Shown piece after piece: positions 30,842 to 39,690 of a DNA stretch of 64,000 bases. Where the stretch lies: positions 806,001-870,000 of the forward strand of contig NZ_CP073117.1 of the NCBI RefSeq assembly GCF_024205745.1. Direction: 5' to 3'. Numbering within the stretch: position 1 is the first letter of the stretch; every line of letters starts with the position of its first letter. The position numbers and the translations under genes were made by a program. The notes below the pieces were generated by a model. It was not told the origin of the DNA and made no database searches. It saw nothing but the letters and a program-made list of their open reading frames with translations. Source of the DNA: Neisseria subflava (GTDB taxonomy: Bacteria; Pseudomonadota; Gammaproteobacteria; Burkholderiales; Neisseriaceae).

Positions 30842-32107
30842 TTATACGCCCAAAAGCTCTTTGCCGAGGAAGCTGCCTTTTTCGACACCCGGCAGGACGA
30901 AGAAATAGCCGCCGCCAAACGGGCTGATGTATTCCTCCAGCGGCTCGCCGTTGAGCAGGTTTTGTACGAAGATGAAGCCGTCAGCAAGGTTGGCCTGATA
31001 GCAGATGAACACCAAGCCGACATCGAGCTGGCCGTTGGCGGCGAGGCCGCGCGAGTAGTTGAAGGCGCGGCGGTAGAGCAGGTGTTTTTTCATGAACTCA
31101 GGATCGCGCGGATTGGCAAGGCGCATATGGCTGTCTTTGGGCGTGATTTTGCCGTCGGGGTCTTTGGCAAAATCGGCGGTGTCGCCCTCTTTTTTACCGT
31201 CCATGGGCGCGCCGCTGTATTTGCGCCGGCCGAAAATGTCGGTTTGTTCCTGCATCGGGGTGCGATCCCAAAACTCGACAAAGTGGCGGATGAGGCGGAC
31301 GGCCTGATAGCTGCCGTTTTTCGTCCATGCCGGTTCGTCCAAGCTGTTGGCGGCAACGCCTGTCCACAGGACTTGATCGGCGACTTTGGGATCTTCGACT
31401 TTGGGATTGCCGGAGCCGTCGCGGAAACCTAAAAGGTTGCGCGCGGCAATGGCGCCGGGTTCGGCTTTAGGGAGCCAACCGTCTATGCTCCAGCGGATCA
31501 CGGCAAACTGGGCGGTGTTTTTGATGATGTCGCGCAGGGCGGCTTGGCAGGTTTCGGGGGAAAACGCGCAAATTTGCAGGCTGAGGTCGCCGTCGCACCA
31601 AGATTTTTGGAGTTTGTCGTTGGGGAAGTCGCGCATTTCCTGCAGGTGTTTCGGCTTTTTGTCTTTGAGGCCAAAGCGGTCGTCAAAGAGGCCGCTGCCG
31701 ACGCCGACGGTAACCGTCAATCCGTCGGGGCGGAATTGTTTGCCGAGAATGCCGCTGCCTGCAGGCGGGAGTTTGTCGTCGCCGTCTTGGTATTCGCCAC
31801 CTTGGGTGAGGAATTCGATGCGGGCGGTCAGGGCGCGGAACAGGTTTTCAAGTTGTTTGGCGTCTTTGGCGGTAACGTCAAAGGCACACATGATGCCAAA
31901 GAGCTGGTGTGGCGTGACAATGCCTGCCTGATGCTCGCCGTAACACGGATAGGCCAGCTCGGAATGTTGGTTGTTTTGGGTCTCGGCGGCGGCTTCGCCT
32001 TGTTTTTTACCGGCAAAATAACCGGCAACGCCGATGGCGCCGGCGGCAAGGGCAGTTTTGAAAAGGGTTCGTTTTTCGGGTTGTGCCGGTTGTTTGTTTT
32101 GGCTCAT
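30842..32107 (-). CDS. efeB: Dyp-type peroxidase / deferrochelatase EfeB
   Basis: 421 residues, heme-dependent peroxidase of the EfeB group, the third component of the ferrous-iron uptake system EfeUOB. The N-terminal signal KRTLFKTALAAGAIGVAGYFAG looks like a Tat signal, but with KR in place of the twin RR. The Dyp hallmark GXXDG appears as GFRDGSGNP (about residue 226), and the proximal histidine lies in IRHFVEFWDR. Ends with GGGYFFVLPGVEKGSFLG. Last gene of the efe operon, separated from efeO by a DUS hairpin. Confidence 0.92.
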   Translation of the reverse strand: MSQNKQPAQPEKRTLFKTALAAGAIGVAGYFAGKKQGEAAAETQNNQHSELAYPCYGEHQAGIVTPHQLFGIMCAFDVTAKDAKQLENLFRALTARIEFLTQGGEYQDGDDKLPPAGSGILGKQFRPDGLTVTVGVGSGLFDDRFGLKDKKPKHLQEMRDFPNDKLQKSWCDGDLSLQICAFSPETCQAALRDIIKNTAQFAVIRWSIDGWLPKAEPGAIAARNLLGFRDGSGNPKVEDPKVADQVLWTGVAANSLDEPAWTKNGSYQAVRLIRHFVEFWDRTPMQEQTDIFGRRKYSGAPMDGKKEGDTADFAKDPDGKITPKDSHMRLANPRDPEFMKKHLLYRRAFNYSRGLAANGQLDVGLVFICYQANLADGFIFVQNLLNGEPLEEYISPFGGGYFFVLPGVEKGSFLGKELLGV

Positions 32108-32195
32108 GGTCTGCTCCTTGGCAGGGAACGGAAAGATTGCAATCGTGTGAAGTAAGGTCGGTTTTCAAGCATATTTTGTGTGGGCGACAATAAGA

Positions 32196-32236
32196 TTCAG
32201 ACGGCCTTTCAATATCCAAAGGCCGTCTGAAAACGC
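32196..32236 (-). terminator. DUS inverted repeat inside the efe operon
   Basis: TTCAGACGGCCTTT and AAAGGCCGTCTGAA pair over an 8-base loop, between efeO and efeB. It could lower efeB expression relative to efeUO. Confidence 0.6.
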
Positions 32237-32242
32237 GTTATC

Positions 32243-33409
32243 TTATTTCAAACCCAAAATGCCGCGCAGTTTGGCCAAGTCTTCTGCCAAGGCATTAATC
32301 GGCGCCTGCAGGGCTTTGCGGTCTTCTTCGCTCAGTTTGTCGTACAGCTCGAAGCCGTCTTGTTTTTTGTATTTCGCCAAAATGTCTTCAACCTGTTTGA
32401 AGTTGGCATCGGTTTTTTCCAACAACGCTTTGTCTTTGGCTTCGATCAGCGGACGGAACAAATCAACGATTTTTTTGGAGCCTTCCACATTGGCTTGGAA
32501 GTCGCTCAGGTCGGTATGGCTGTAACGGTCTTCTTCGCCGCTGATTTTGCTGCCTGCCACTTCTTCAATCAAAACAGCCGCGCCGCCCACCACTTTGCTT
32601 GGCGGGAAGGAAAGGGCATCGATTTCTTTTTGCAGGGACTCAACGTCTTTAAAGAGTTTGTCGGCGATTTCTTTCACATCGGAAACGTCTTTTTTCACCC
32701 ACAGGGCGTGTTCGATACGGTGGAAGCCGGTAAAGGCCGCGTCGTTTGCGCCGTCTTTGAAGTCATCTTCACGCGCGTCGATGGCCGGGTCGAGTTCGTT
32801 AAAGAGTTCGGCAATCGGCTCGATGCGTTCGTAGTGGACGCGGGTGGCGGCAAACAGGGATTTCGCTTTTTCAATATCACCGGCTTTAACGGCATCGGTA
32901 AAGGCTTTGGTTTTAGCAACCAACTCTTTGGCTTCCGCCTGAACATAAGCTTTATAGTCGGCCAAAGGTTGCGCCAGTTTTTCCAAATCGGCTTCGTTGG
33001 CAGTGTCTTTGAAGCCGCTGTCGGTAACAATCAGCTTACCGCGCGGATTGGTCAACAGGCCGCAAGTCATTTCGTATTCGCCCGGCAGCAGGGTAACGGT
33101 CATTTTGTCGGATAAACCCGGGGCGATGTTTTCACGCTCGTCCACCACCATCACGCCTTTCAGGATTTCCCATTCCAGCTTGCGGCCGCTGTCGTTTTTA
33201 ATGTTGAACACGACTTGGCCGCTGGGGACGGTCAATTCCATCGGTTCGCAGGCAGTATCGTTCACACCGATATTGACCGAACCGTCGGCATTGGCGGCAG
33301 CGGATGCGCCTGAAGCAGCAGGCGCGGCTTTTTCGGCTTCAGGCGGCTGACACGCGGTCAAACCCAGAGCCAGCATTACAGACAAAGCAGTCAGATTGAA
33401 TTTTTTCAT
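32243..33409 (-). CDS. efeO: EfeO, periplasmic iron-transport protein
   Basis: 388 residues. The N-terminus is a lipoprotein signal ([20 protein letters not shown]), then a cupredoxin-like domain (about residues 45-140, with [20 protein letters not shown]-type and [12 protein letters not shown]). After that comes an M75 peptidase-like helical domain with [20 protein letters not shown] and the conserved HRIEHALW motif proposed to bind metal. It is thought to hold and oxidise ferrous iron for EfeU. Co-transcribed with efeU (12-base gap). Confidence 0.95.
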   Translation of the reverse strand: MKKFNLTALSVMLALGLTACQPPEAEKAAPAASGASAAANADGSVNIGVNDTACEPMELTVPSGQVVFNIKNDSGRKLEWEILKGVMVVDERENIAPGLSDKMTVTLLPGEYEMTCGLLTNPRGKLIVTDSGFKDTANEADLEKLAQPLADYKAYVQAEAKELVAKTKAFTDAVKAGDIEKAKSLFAATRVHYERIEPIAELFNELDPAIDAREDDFKDGANDAAFTGFHRIEHALWVKKDVSDVKEIADKLFKDVESLQKEIDALSFPPSKVVGGAAVLIEEVAGSKISGEEDRYSHTDLSDFQANVEGSKKIVDLFRPLIEAKDKALLEKTDANFKQVEDILAKYKKQDGFELYDKLSEEDRKALQAPINALAEDLAKLRGILGLK

Positions 33410-33421
33410 TTTACTTCCTTC

Positions 33422-34246
33422 TTATTTAGTTAATGTTTTTGCCGGCGCGCTGCCGCGCAAAAACCAAATCATGACGGGAACCAGATACAACAGCCAAATC
33501 AGGACTTCGCCTTCGGTCGGATGGTCGGTATAGCCGAAGAAACCGCCGAGCAGCACGCCTAAAGGGCTGTCTTCATGCAAATATTTCGAGGTGTCGAAAG
33601 CAATGTCCTGCATCGCATTCCATACGCCTGCCTCATGCAGCGCGCGAAACGAACCGGCCAGCAGACCGGCCGCCACCACAATCAAAAACGCGCCCGTCCA
33701 ACGGAAAAACTTCGCCAAGTTCAGGCGCATACCGCCCTGATAAATCAGCGTACCGATGACAACCGCCGCCAACAGCCCCAACACCGCGCCTATCGGCATA
33801 GACCACGTCGGGCTTTGCTGGAACACGGCAAGCAGGAAAAACACGCTTTCCAAACCTTCGCGCGCCACGGCCAAAAACGCCATGCCGACCAAAGCCCAGC
33901 CCTGGCCGCTGCCGTGGTTCAAGGCCGACTGAACAGAATCCTGAAGATGCTGTTTCATCGAACGCGCGGCCTTCTTCATCCACAAAATCATGTACGTCAG
34001 CATGGCCACGGCCACCAGGCCGATGATGCCGACCACCAATTCCTGCTCTTTTTGCGGAATCTCGCCCGTAATGGAATGAATGCCGTAACCGATACCCAAA
34101 CACATGGCCGCAGCCAAAAACACGCCCAGCCAAACCTTCGGCATCAGCTCGCTGTGTCCCGACTGTTTCAAAAAACTGGCAACAATGCCGACGATCAGGG
34201 CGGCTTCGATGCCCTCGCGCAGCATAATCAATAAAGCAATCAGCAT
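33422..34246 (-). CDS. efeU: EfeU / FTR1-type iron permease
   Basis: 274 residues, seven membrane segments. The two REGLE-type iron motifs are present: LREGIEAALIVG near residue 10 and VAREGLESVFFL near residue 130. It is the inner-membrane permease of EfeUOB, taking up iron with EfeO and EfeB. First gene of the operon. It starts with ATG 34246; direct repeats of TTAACGC lie upstream. Confidence 0.95.
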   Translation of the reverse strand: MLIALLIMLREGIEAALIVGIVASFLKQSGHSELMPKVWLGVFLAAAMCLGIGYGIHSITGEIPQKEQELVVGIIGLVAVAMLTYMILWMKKAARSMKQHLQDSVQSALNHGSGQGWALVGMAFLAVAREGLESVFFLLAVFQQSPTWSMPIGAVLGLLAAVVIGTLIYQGGMRLNLAKFFRWTGAFLIVVAAGLLAGSFRALHEAGVWNAMQDIAFDTSKYLHEDSPLGVLLGGFFGYTDHPTEGEVLIWLLYLVPVMIWFLRGSAPAKTLTK

Positions 34247-34275
34247 AAAAAACTCTAAAGTGAAACGTTCATTTA

Positions 34276-34320
34276 TTAACGCATATTAACGCATTTATAA
34301 CGCTTTATGCTTAATAACGC
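34276..34320. repeat. Four direct repeats of (A/T)TAACGC upstream of efeU
   Basis: Copies start at 34276, 34286, 34297 and 34314, the first three about one helical turn apart. The spacing suggests stacked binding sites for a regulator on one face of the DNA. The regulator is unknown. Confidence 0.45.
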
Positions 34321-34400
34321 AAATTATTTTCATTTTTTAATAACCCTATAATTATTAATATTTTTTAAAAGAAAATAACAAACGTAATCAATAAAAACTA

Positions 34401-34438
34401 AAAGGTCGTCTGAATTTTGTTTTTTCAGACGGCCTTAA
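34401..34438. repeat. DUS-variant inverted repeat
   Basis: AAGGTCGTCTGAA and TTCAGACGGCCTT pair across a T-rich loop, between divergent genes. One arm is the GTCGTCTGAA variant. Its terminator role is doubtful here because no transcript ends at this point. Confidence 0.5.
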
Positions 34439-34531
34439 AAACCATAACTAATTGTAAAAAAACAATAAAAAAGTTTCATAGCATAAAATTCTCTATTGGT
34501 TATATTTTCAAAATTTATCAAAAATAAAAGA

Positions 34532-34545
34532 TTGATTTATAGCAA
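34532..34545 (+). promoter_or_regulatory. FNR-type site upstream of ccp
   Basis: TTGATTTATAGCAA matches the FNR consensus TTGAT-N4-ATCAA with one mismatch. A TATAGT -10 hexamer at 34568..34573 would place the start near 34580, putting the site at about -41.5, the class II activator position. Cytochrome c peroxidase is FNR-activated in gonococci. Confidence 0.65.
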
Positions 34546-34636
34546 GAATTAAAAGCAACTCATCTTATATAGTTCAAACACTGCTGTCACAACCAGCAAA
34601 CCATTACATAACAAATGCATAACAAAGGAACCTCCT

Positions 34637-35812
34637 ATGCCACGTTTGAAACTCCACCAAATCGTTCTGGCCTTGGCCGTTTCTGCCGCGTTGACCGCCT
34701 GCGGTGAGAAAACTGCACAAACTACTGAAACTCCTCAAGCTGCTTCTGCCGCGAGCGCTGCCGATGTTGCCGCAAGCACCGCCGCCGTTTCAGCCCCTCA
34801 AAATTCTGCCGATGTTTCTGACGAAGATAAAGCCCTGTTGGAACGCGCGCAAGCTACGTTCAAACCTTTGCCTGACGCAGCCGAAATGCAAAAAGTCCGT
34901 CCGTTTACCGAAGAACAGGTCAAACTCGGCCAACAACTTTGGTACGAAAACCGCCTGTCCAAAGGCAACACCGTCAGCTGTAACTCTTGCCACAACTTGG
35001 CAACCGCCGGCGTAGACAACATGCCGACCAGCGCGGGCCACAAAAGCCAATTCGGCGGCCGTAACTCCCCAACTGCTCTGAATGCCGCCTTGTTGGGCAG
35101 CCAATTCTGGGACGGCCGTGCAGCCGATGTGGAAGAACAAGCCGGCGGTCCATTGCTCAACCCTGTTGAAATGGCCAACGCGACCGAAGCCGATGCCGCC
35201 GCAAAAATCGCCGGTATTCCTGAATACCAAGAGAAATTCAAAGGCGCATTCCCTGAAGACGGCGCGGTTTCCCTCAAAAACATCACCACCGCATTGGGCG
35301 CGTTTGAACGTACCCTGCTGACCCCGACCCGTTGGGACGACTACCTGAAAGGCAACGTATCTGCCCTGAGCGAACAAGAACGCAAAGGCGTACGCGCATT
35401 TATGGACAACGGCTGTATCGCTTGTCACAGCGGCGTCAACTTGGGCGGTACCATGTTCCAAAAATTCGGTTTGGTGGATGGTCCTTACTGGAAACACATC
35501 GACGATCCTAAACACGACAAAGGCCGTGCGGACGTAACCAAAAAAGCCGAAGACGAATTCTTCTTCCGTGTTCCCGGCTTGAGAAACGTTGAGCGCACCT
35601 ACCCATACTTCCACAACGGCAGCGTTTGGGAACTGGATAAAGCCGTCAACATCATGGCAAAAGCGCAATTGGGTAAAACCCTGGCTCCGGAAGACACTGA
35701 AAACATCGTTGCCTTCTTGAAAGCCCTCTCCGGCAATGTTCCTGAATCTGCCCGAACCATGCCTGAGCTGCCTGTATCCACCGACGTCAAATCCCGACCT
35801 GACAACAAATAA
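34637..35812 (+). CDS. ccp: Diheme cytochrome c peroxidase, lipoprotein
   Basis: 391 residues. The lipobox signal (VLALAVSAALTACGEK) and an alanine-rich linker lead to a diheme cytochrome c peroxidase with two heme motifs, CNSCH (about residue 116) and CIACH (about residue 263). Other family stretches are LGQQLWYENRLS, GRNSPTALNAALLGSQFWDGR and RVPGLRNVERTYPYFHNGSV. It reduces hydrogen peroxide in the periplasm with electrons from cytochrome c. The upstream FNR-type site suggests induction by low oxygen. Confidence 0.96.
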   Translation: MPRLKLHQIVLALAVSAALTACGEKTAQTTETPQAASAASAADVAASTAAVSAPQNSADVSDEDKALLERAQATFKPLPDAAEMQKVRPFTEEQVKLGQQLWYENRLSKGNTVSCNSCHNLATAGVDNMPTSAGHKSQFGGRNSPTALNAALLGSQFWDGRAADVEEQAGGPLLNPVEMANATEADAAAKIAGIPEYQEKFKGAFPEDGAVSLKNITTALGAFERTLLTPTRWDDYLKGNVSALSEQERKGVRAFMDNGCIACHSGVNLGGTMFQKFGLVDGPYWKHIDDPKHDKGRADVTKKAEDEFFFRVPGLRNVERTYPYFHNGSVWELDKAVNIMAKAQLGKTLAPEDTENIVAFLKALSGNVPESARTMPELPVSTDVKSRPDNK

Positions 35813-35827
35813 GGTTTAGCGCAAAAC

Positions 35828-35865
35828 AAAGGCCGTCTGAAAATCCGTTTCAGACGGCCTTTTTA
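35828..35865 (+). terminator. DUS terminator after ccp
   Basis: AAAGGCCGTCTGAAA pairs with TTTCAGACGGCCTTTTT, a strong hairpin with a T tail. Confidence 0.85.
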
Positions 35866-35954
35866 TTGCCGGCCATATGGGCGGCTTTGTTTCACGATTC
35901 CACACAATATGGTAATCTTGAGCCGATTTTCACCATACATCCGAAAGGAACATC

Positions 35955-36281
35955 ATGAGCCTGATTATTGAAGACTTGCAAGAAGGCCACGGCAAAGAAG
36001 CCGTCAAAGGCAAAGAAATCACCGTACATTACACCGGCTGGTTGGAAGACGGTACCAAATTCGACTCCAGCCTCGACCGCCGTCAACCGCTGACCATCAC
36101 TCTGGGCGTCGGCCAAGTGATTAAAGGTTGGGACGAAGGCTTCGGCGGCATGAAAGAAGGCGGCAAACGCAAGCTGACCATTCCTTCCGAAATGGGCTAC
36201 GGCGCACACGGTGCCGGCGGCGTGATTCCTCCGCACGCAACCTTGATTTTTGAAGTCGAGCTGCTGAAAGTGTACGAATAA
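35955..36281 (+). CDS. fbp: FKBP-type peptidyl-prolyl isomerase
   Basis: 108 residues, one FKBP domain without a signal peptide, so cytoplasmic. Key stretches are [72 protein letters not shown]; the drug-binding tyrosine, aspartate and tryptophan are in place. It catalyses cis-trans isomerisation of prolyl bonds. Known as the small FKBP of neisseriae. Confidence 0.95.
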   Translation: MSLIIEDLQEGHGKEAVKGKEITVHYTGWLEDGTKFDSSLDRRQPLTITLGVGQVIKGWDEGFGGMKEGGKRKLTIPSEMGYGAHGAGGVIPPHATLIFEVELLKVYE

Positions 36282-36303
36282 GCATTTGACGCTTCAAAAG
36301 ACC

Positions 36304-36347
36304 GAGGTCGTCTGAAACCCGAAGTTTGGTTTTTCAGACGGCCTGTT
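36304..36347 (+). terminator. DUS-variant terminator after the FKBP gene
   Basis: AGGTCGTCTGAAACC pairs imperfectly with GGTTTTTCAGACGGCCT and precedes GTTTTT. Confidence 0.7.
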
Positions 36348-36407
36348 TTTATCAAGATTCGGTATAATGCCCTCTTTTACAAGCAAACCATTTCCCAAGG
36401 AACCCCC

Positions 36408-36656
36408 ATGCTTTTACCCGAACAAGTCAAAACCCTGATTGAAGGCGTTACCCCTTGCGAACACGTCGAAGTCGAAGGCGACGGCCATCACTTCTTCGCC
36501 GTAATCGTTTCCTCCTCATTTGAAGGCAAAGCCCGCCTCGCCCGCCACCGCCTGATTAAAGACGGCCTCAAGCCGCAACTCGAAAGCAACGAATTGCACG
36601 CGCTGTCTATTTCCGTTGCCGCCACTCCGGCCGAATGGGCTGCCAAACAGGCTTAA
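36408..36656 (+). CDS. BolA family protein
   Basis: 82 residues. The family pattern is present: HVEVEGDGHHFFAVIVSSSFEGKARLARHRLI, with the Fe-S/monothiol-glutaredoxin histidine in ARHR. It may belong to the IbaG subgroup. Such proteins work with monothiol glutaredoxins in iron-sulphur cluster handling. Alone, with a clear AAGGAACCCCC ribosome site before ATG 36408. Confidence 0.9.
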   Translation: MLLPEQVKTLIEGVTPCEHVEVEGDGHHFFAVIVSSSFEGKARLARHRLIKDGLKPQLESNELHALSISVAATPAEWAAKQA

Positions 36657-36670
36657 TTTGAAATCAAACA

Positions 36671-36707
36671 AAAGGCCGTCTGAAAACTTTTCAGACGGCC
36701 TTTTTCA
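36671..36707. terminator. DUS terminator after bolA
   Basis: AAAAGGCCGTCTGAAAA pairs with TTTTCAGACGGCCTTTTT, a perfect hairpin between the bolA-type gene and the convergent bioC. Confidence 0.85.
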
Positions 36708-36801
36708 TACATGTCAAACAGCGCAGGCAATCAATACAAACGCCAAACCGCATTCGACAACACGCAATCGCGGTGTAAACCCTACCGGCACAACCGCCAA
36801 A

Positions 36802-37596
36802 CTAGCCCTGCCGTTTCGGGAAAAACTGCACCACATTCTCCCCTTGCGGCAACACCAATTTTTTCACGGCATGGCCGTACACGGTTTCAAGCGTGATGTT
36901 CAGACGGCCTTCGTTTTCAAAAATCTTATCCACACATTCCTTTGCCGCTTGCGGATTGCTGAACTTCAACGCATTCCACAATCCCAAGGTTTCCATGTCC
37001 TGCCAAAACGTCCCGGCTTTTTTATAGCTCAACTCAAGCTTGGCCGTGTCGGTTACCGGATCGTAAAAGCCGTTGTCGGCGAGCATATCGCCCAAGTCGT
37101 GCATATCGATCAGCGTGGGCGCTTCGCATTCGATGCCTTCATGCTTCAGACGGCCTGTCAGCTCGCTCAGGCTGTCGCGGCCAAAGTGCGTGAAAAACAA
37201 TAATCCGTCGGTTTTCAAAGCAGCGGCCCAGTTTTTCAATACCGGCAAAATATCGTCGGCGCGGCTGAGGCTGAGGTTGGCCCACAACATATCGGCGGAT
37301 GCTTCGGGCAACGGCGCGGTCAGGGCTTGGCAATGCTGCGGAATGGTTTTGCCGGTCAGCTTCTGCCAAAAACCGCCTTTGCGCGCGGCGGCGGCGGTTT
37401 TCAAAAAGTCGGCATTCGGATCGTATTCTTCAAACACGGCGTCGGGATAACGCGCGGCCAGCAGGCTACGGCTGATATCGGCATCGGCACCAATCAGCAT
37501 GATGCGTTTGGGTGCATTGCGGACCAGCTGCAGGCGCTCGTCGGTGTCTTGGGCGAGATGGCGGTGAATCTGCCAGCGTTTGTCTTGTTCAGTCAT
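36802..37596 (-). CDS. bioC: Malonyl-ACP O-methyltransferase, BioC type
   Basis: 264 residues from ATG 37596 (MTEQDKRWQIHRHLAQDTDERL); upstream in-frame sequence is not conserved-looking. SAM-dependent methyltransferase fold: glycine-type motif I is IMLIGADADISRSLLAARYP, followed by ADMLWANLSLSRADD and LLFFTHFGRDSL. It lies 55 bases downstream of bioH, and BioC and BioH act together in making the pimeloyl chain of biotin, BioC adding and BioH removing the methyl ester. Motif I is not classical, so BioC identity rests partly on the neighbour. Confidence 0.82.
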   Translation of the reverse strand: MTEQDKRWQIHRHLAQDTDERLQLVRNAPKRIMLIGADADISRSLLAARYPDAVFEEYDPNADFLKTAAAARKGGFWQKLTGKTIPQHCQALTAPLPEASADMLWANLSLSRADDILPVLKNWAAALKTDGLLFFTHFGRDSLSELTGRLKHEGIECEAPTLIDMHDLGDMLADNGFYDPVTDTAKLELSYKKAGTFWQDMETLGLWNALKFSNPQAAKECVDKIFENEGRLNITLETVYGHAVKKLVLPQGENVVQFFPKRQG

Positions 37597-37651
37597 GGTA
37601 GGTCGTGTCAGCGGGCTTTGCCCGACAATGTTTTTATGGTTTAAGGCTGTT

Positions 37652-38398
37652 TCAGACGGCCTTTTCGACAAAATTGCGGTAGATTTCGGCAAATTCGTCG
37701 GCATGGCTTAAAAAGGGCGCGTGGGCGGCTTTGTCGATAAGGACCAGCTCGCTGTCGCTCAAATGGCGGTGCAAATATTCGCCCATGCGCGGCGGCGTGA
37801 TGGCGTCTTTCTGTCCAAACACCAGCAATGACGGCGTTTGAATCAGCGGCAACAACGGACGCGCATCGGCATGGTTGACCGCTTCAAGCGCGGCCTGTAA
37901 GGCGGAGGGCGTGCCACAGCGCGCCAAATCGGGCAGCACCCGGTTTAAGATTTCGCCCGAATGCGGCGTGTGCAGCAGTTGCAGCTGTAGAAACTGTTTA
38001 ATATGTTTGGCATAATCCTGCTGGAATGCGCCGACCATCTTGCCCAAGGCAGGTTGCGCCAAGCCTTCGGGATAATCCGTGTCGGCAGTCAATCGGGCAA
38101 AACTTGCCGTCAGGCAGAGCGATTGGATTTTGTCGGGATAAAGCGCGGTCAGATACAGGGCAACCAATCCGCCCAGCGACCAGCCGAGAATGTGTGCCGG
38201 CGTGTCGATTTGTCCGGCGAAGGTTTCGGCAACGGCGGCAATATCAAACGGTTCGGCAAAAGGCGCATCGCCGTGTCCGGGCAAATCAAGCGCACGGACG
38301 TCCCAATCGGCAGGCAGGCGCGGTATCAAATCGTCGAATACATGGCGGTTCGCCGCCCAACCGTGTATCAGATAAACTTTTTTGGCGGAGTGTGGCAT
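37652..38398 (-). CDS. bioH: Pimeloyl-ACP methyl ester carboxylesterase
   Basis: 248 residues from ATG 38398. Alpha/beta hydrolase: oxyanion region [15 protein letters not shown], nucleophile elbow GWSLGG (about residue 82), Asp in FGQKDAITP, catalytic His in [12 protein letters not shown]. It frees pimeloyl-ACP for biotin synthesis. The last codons and stop (AAG GCC GTC TGA) come from a DUS. Its start codon overlaps the start of comF on the other strand. Confidence 0.93.
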   Translation of the reverse strand: MPHSAKKVYLIHGWAANRHVFDDLIPRLPADWDVRALDLPGHGDAPFAEPFDIAAVAETFAGQIDTPAHILGWSLGGLVALYLTALYPDKIQSLCLTASFARLTADTDYPEGLAQPALGKMVGAFQQDYAKHIKQFLQLQLLHTPHSGEILNRVLPDLARCGTPSALQAALEAVNHADARPLLPLIQTPSLLVFGQKDAITPPRMGEYLHRHLSDSELVLIDKAAHAPFLSHADEFAEIYRNFVEKAV

Positions 38399-39113
38399 GA
38401 ATGTTCTTTCTTGGTGGCGCAGCTTGAAACAGCTCAATGCGCGACGTTGCGTATTATGCCACGATTCCGTTGCAGACGGCCTTTGCCGAGGCTGCGCAAA
38501 CGATTTGACGGAATATTTTATCGATGCGGCACAAAGCTGCCCCTTGTGTTTCCGCCATGTCGCGGGCGGGGCAGTGTGCGGCAGTTGTCAGAAAAAGCCG
38601 CCCGCATTTGATAGAATGTGGGCCTCGCTGTATTACGAACCGCCCGTCAGCAGCATGATACGCGAGCTGAAACACTTGGCCGATTTGGGTATGAGCCGGC
38701 CGTTGGCTGATTTAATGTGCCAAAACGCACCGGACTGGCTGGCGACGGAACACTTCGATTTCGTCCTGCCCATGCCTTTGAGCAAAGAGCGGCGGCTCAA
38801 GCGCGGATTCAACCAAAGCGAGGCATTGACGGATATTTTGGCAAAACGCTACGGCTGGACGCTGCTACCGCGCCACGTGGTTTTCAGACGGCATGGCGAG
38901 CCGCAAAGTACGCTGAAAAGCGACGAACGTCTGCGAAATATCAAGAATGTATTTGAAATCAAAGCCGAATTGCCGAAGGCGTGTAATATTCTGTTAATTG
39001 ACGATGTCTTCACCACCGGCTCGACTTTAAACGAATTGTCGAAAACGCTGAAAAAATCAGGCGCAGGTAAGATTTTTTGCTGGAGTTTGGCGCGGCCGCC
39101 AATGAAAAAATAG
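38397..39113 (+). CDS. comF: ComF family protein, competence-associated phosphoribosyltransferase fold
   Basis: 238 residues from ATG 38397 (GGAG site six bases upstream). The N-terminal zinc-binding cysteines are CVLCHDS, CRGCAND, CPLCFRH and CGSC; the C-terminal part is PRTase-like, with the nucleotide loop [18 protein letters not shown]. ComF proteins take part in DNA uptake or processing of incoming strands in competent bacteria. One DUS variant is inside (about 38881). Divergent to bioH with the two start codons sharing the palindrome CATG. Confidence 0.92.
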   Translation: MNVLSWWRSLKQLNARRCVLCHDSVADGLCRGCANDLTEYFIDAAQSCPLCFRHVAGGAVCGSCQKKPPAFDRMWASLYYEPPVSSMIRELKHLADLGMSRPLADLMCQNAPDWLATEHFDFVLPMPLSKERRLKRGFNQSEALTDILAKRYGWTLLPRHVVFRRHGEPQSTLKSDERLRNIKNVFEIKAELPKACNILLIDDVFTTGSTLNELSKTLKKSGAGKIFCWSLARPPMKK

Positions 39114-39177
39114 CTTAAAGTTTTTGACACCCATGGAACATTTCGGCATTATGCCACTCTATAAGTGATTGATTTAT

Positions 39178-39642
39178 ATGTTTACCATAGTTTTGTACCA
39201 ACCCGAAATCCCGCCCAATACGGGCAATATCATCCGCCTGTGCGCCAATACCGGTGCCGATTTGCACTTGGTCAAGCCGCTTGGGTTTCCTCTGGATTCG
39301 TCCAAAATGAAACGCGCGGGTTTGGATTATCACGAGTTTGCCAAACTGACGGTACATGAGAATTTCGAAGACTGCCTCAAGGCACTCGAAGGCCGCCGCA
39401 TTTTCGCGCTGACCACCAAAGGCTCTACCCGCCCCGATGAAGTTTCCTTCCGAGAAGGCGATGTGTTGCTGTTTGGTCCCGAAACACGCGGCCTGCCTGC
39501 CGAAGTTCTCGACAGCCTGCCTGCCGGACAAAAAATCCGCCTGCCGATGATGCCCGGCAGCAGGAGCATGAATCTTTCCAATTCCGTCGCCGTCATTCTG
39601 TTTGAAGCATGGCGACAAAACGGTTTTGCCGGCGGCATATAA
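39178..39642 (+). CDS. trmL: tRNA (cytidine(34)-2'-O)-methyltransferase
   Basis: 154 residues from ATG 39178, which gives MFTIVLYQPEIPPNTGNIIR as in TrmL. SpoU/TrmD knot fold: LCANTGADLHLVKPLGF, DVLLFGPETRGLP and MMPGSRSMNLSNSVAVILFE are the SAM-binding loops. It 2'-O-methylates the wobble base of tRNA-Leu. It sits between comF and rlpA. Confidence 0.95.
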   Translation: MFTIVLYQPEIPPNTGNIIRLCANTGADLHLVKPLGFPLDSSKMKRAGLDYHEFAKLTVHENFEDCLKALEGRRIFALTTKGSTRPDEVSFREGDVLLFGPETRGLPAEVLDSLPAGQKIRLPMMPGSRSMNLSNSVAVILFEAWRQNGFAGGI

Positions 39643-39690
39643 CAGGCCGTCTGAAACCGCTGCGTTATCAACTCAAGAACGGAACCCGTT

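Larger units (their letters stand above)
34247..34636. other. Regulatory region between efeU and ccp
   Basis: 390 AT-rich bases between divergent genes. It holds four ATAACGC/TTAACGC repeats near efeU (34276..34320), a DUS inverted pair (34401..34438) and an FNR-type site (34532..34545) upstream of ccp. No gene is seen. Confidence 0.7.
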
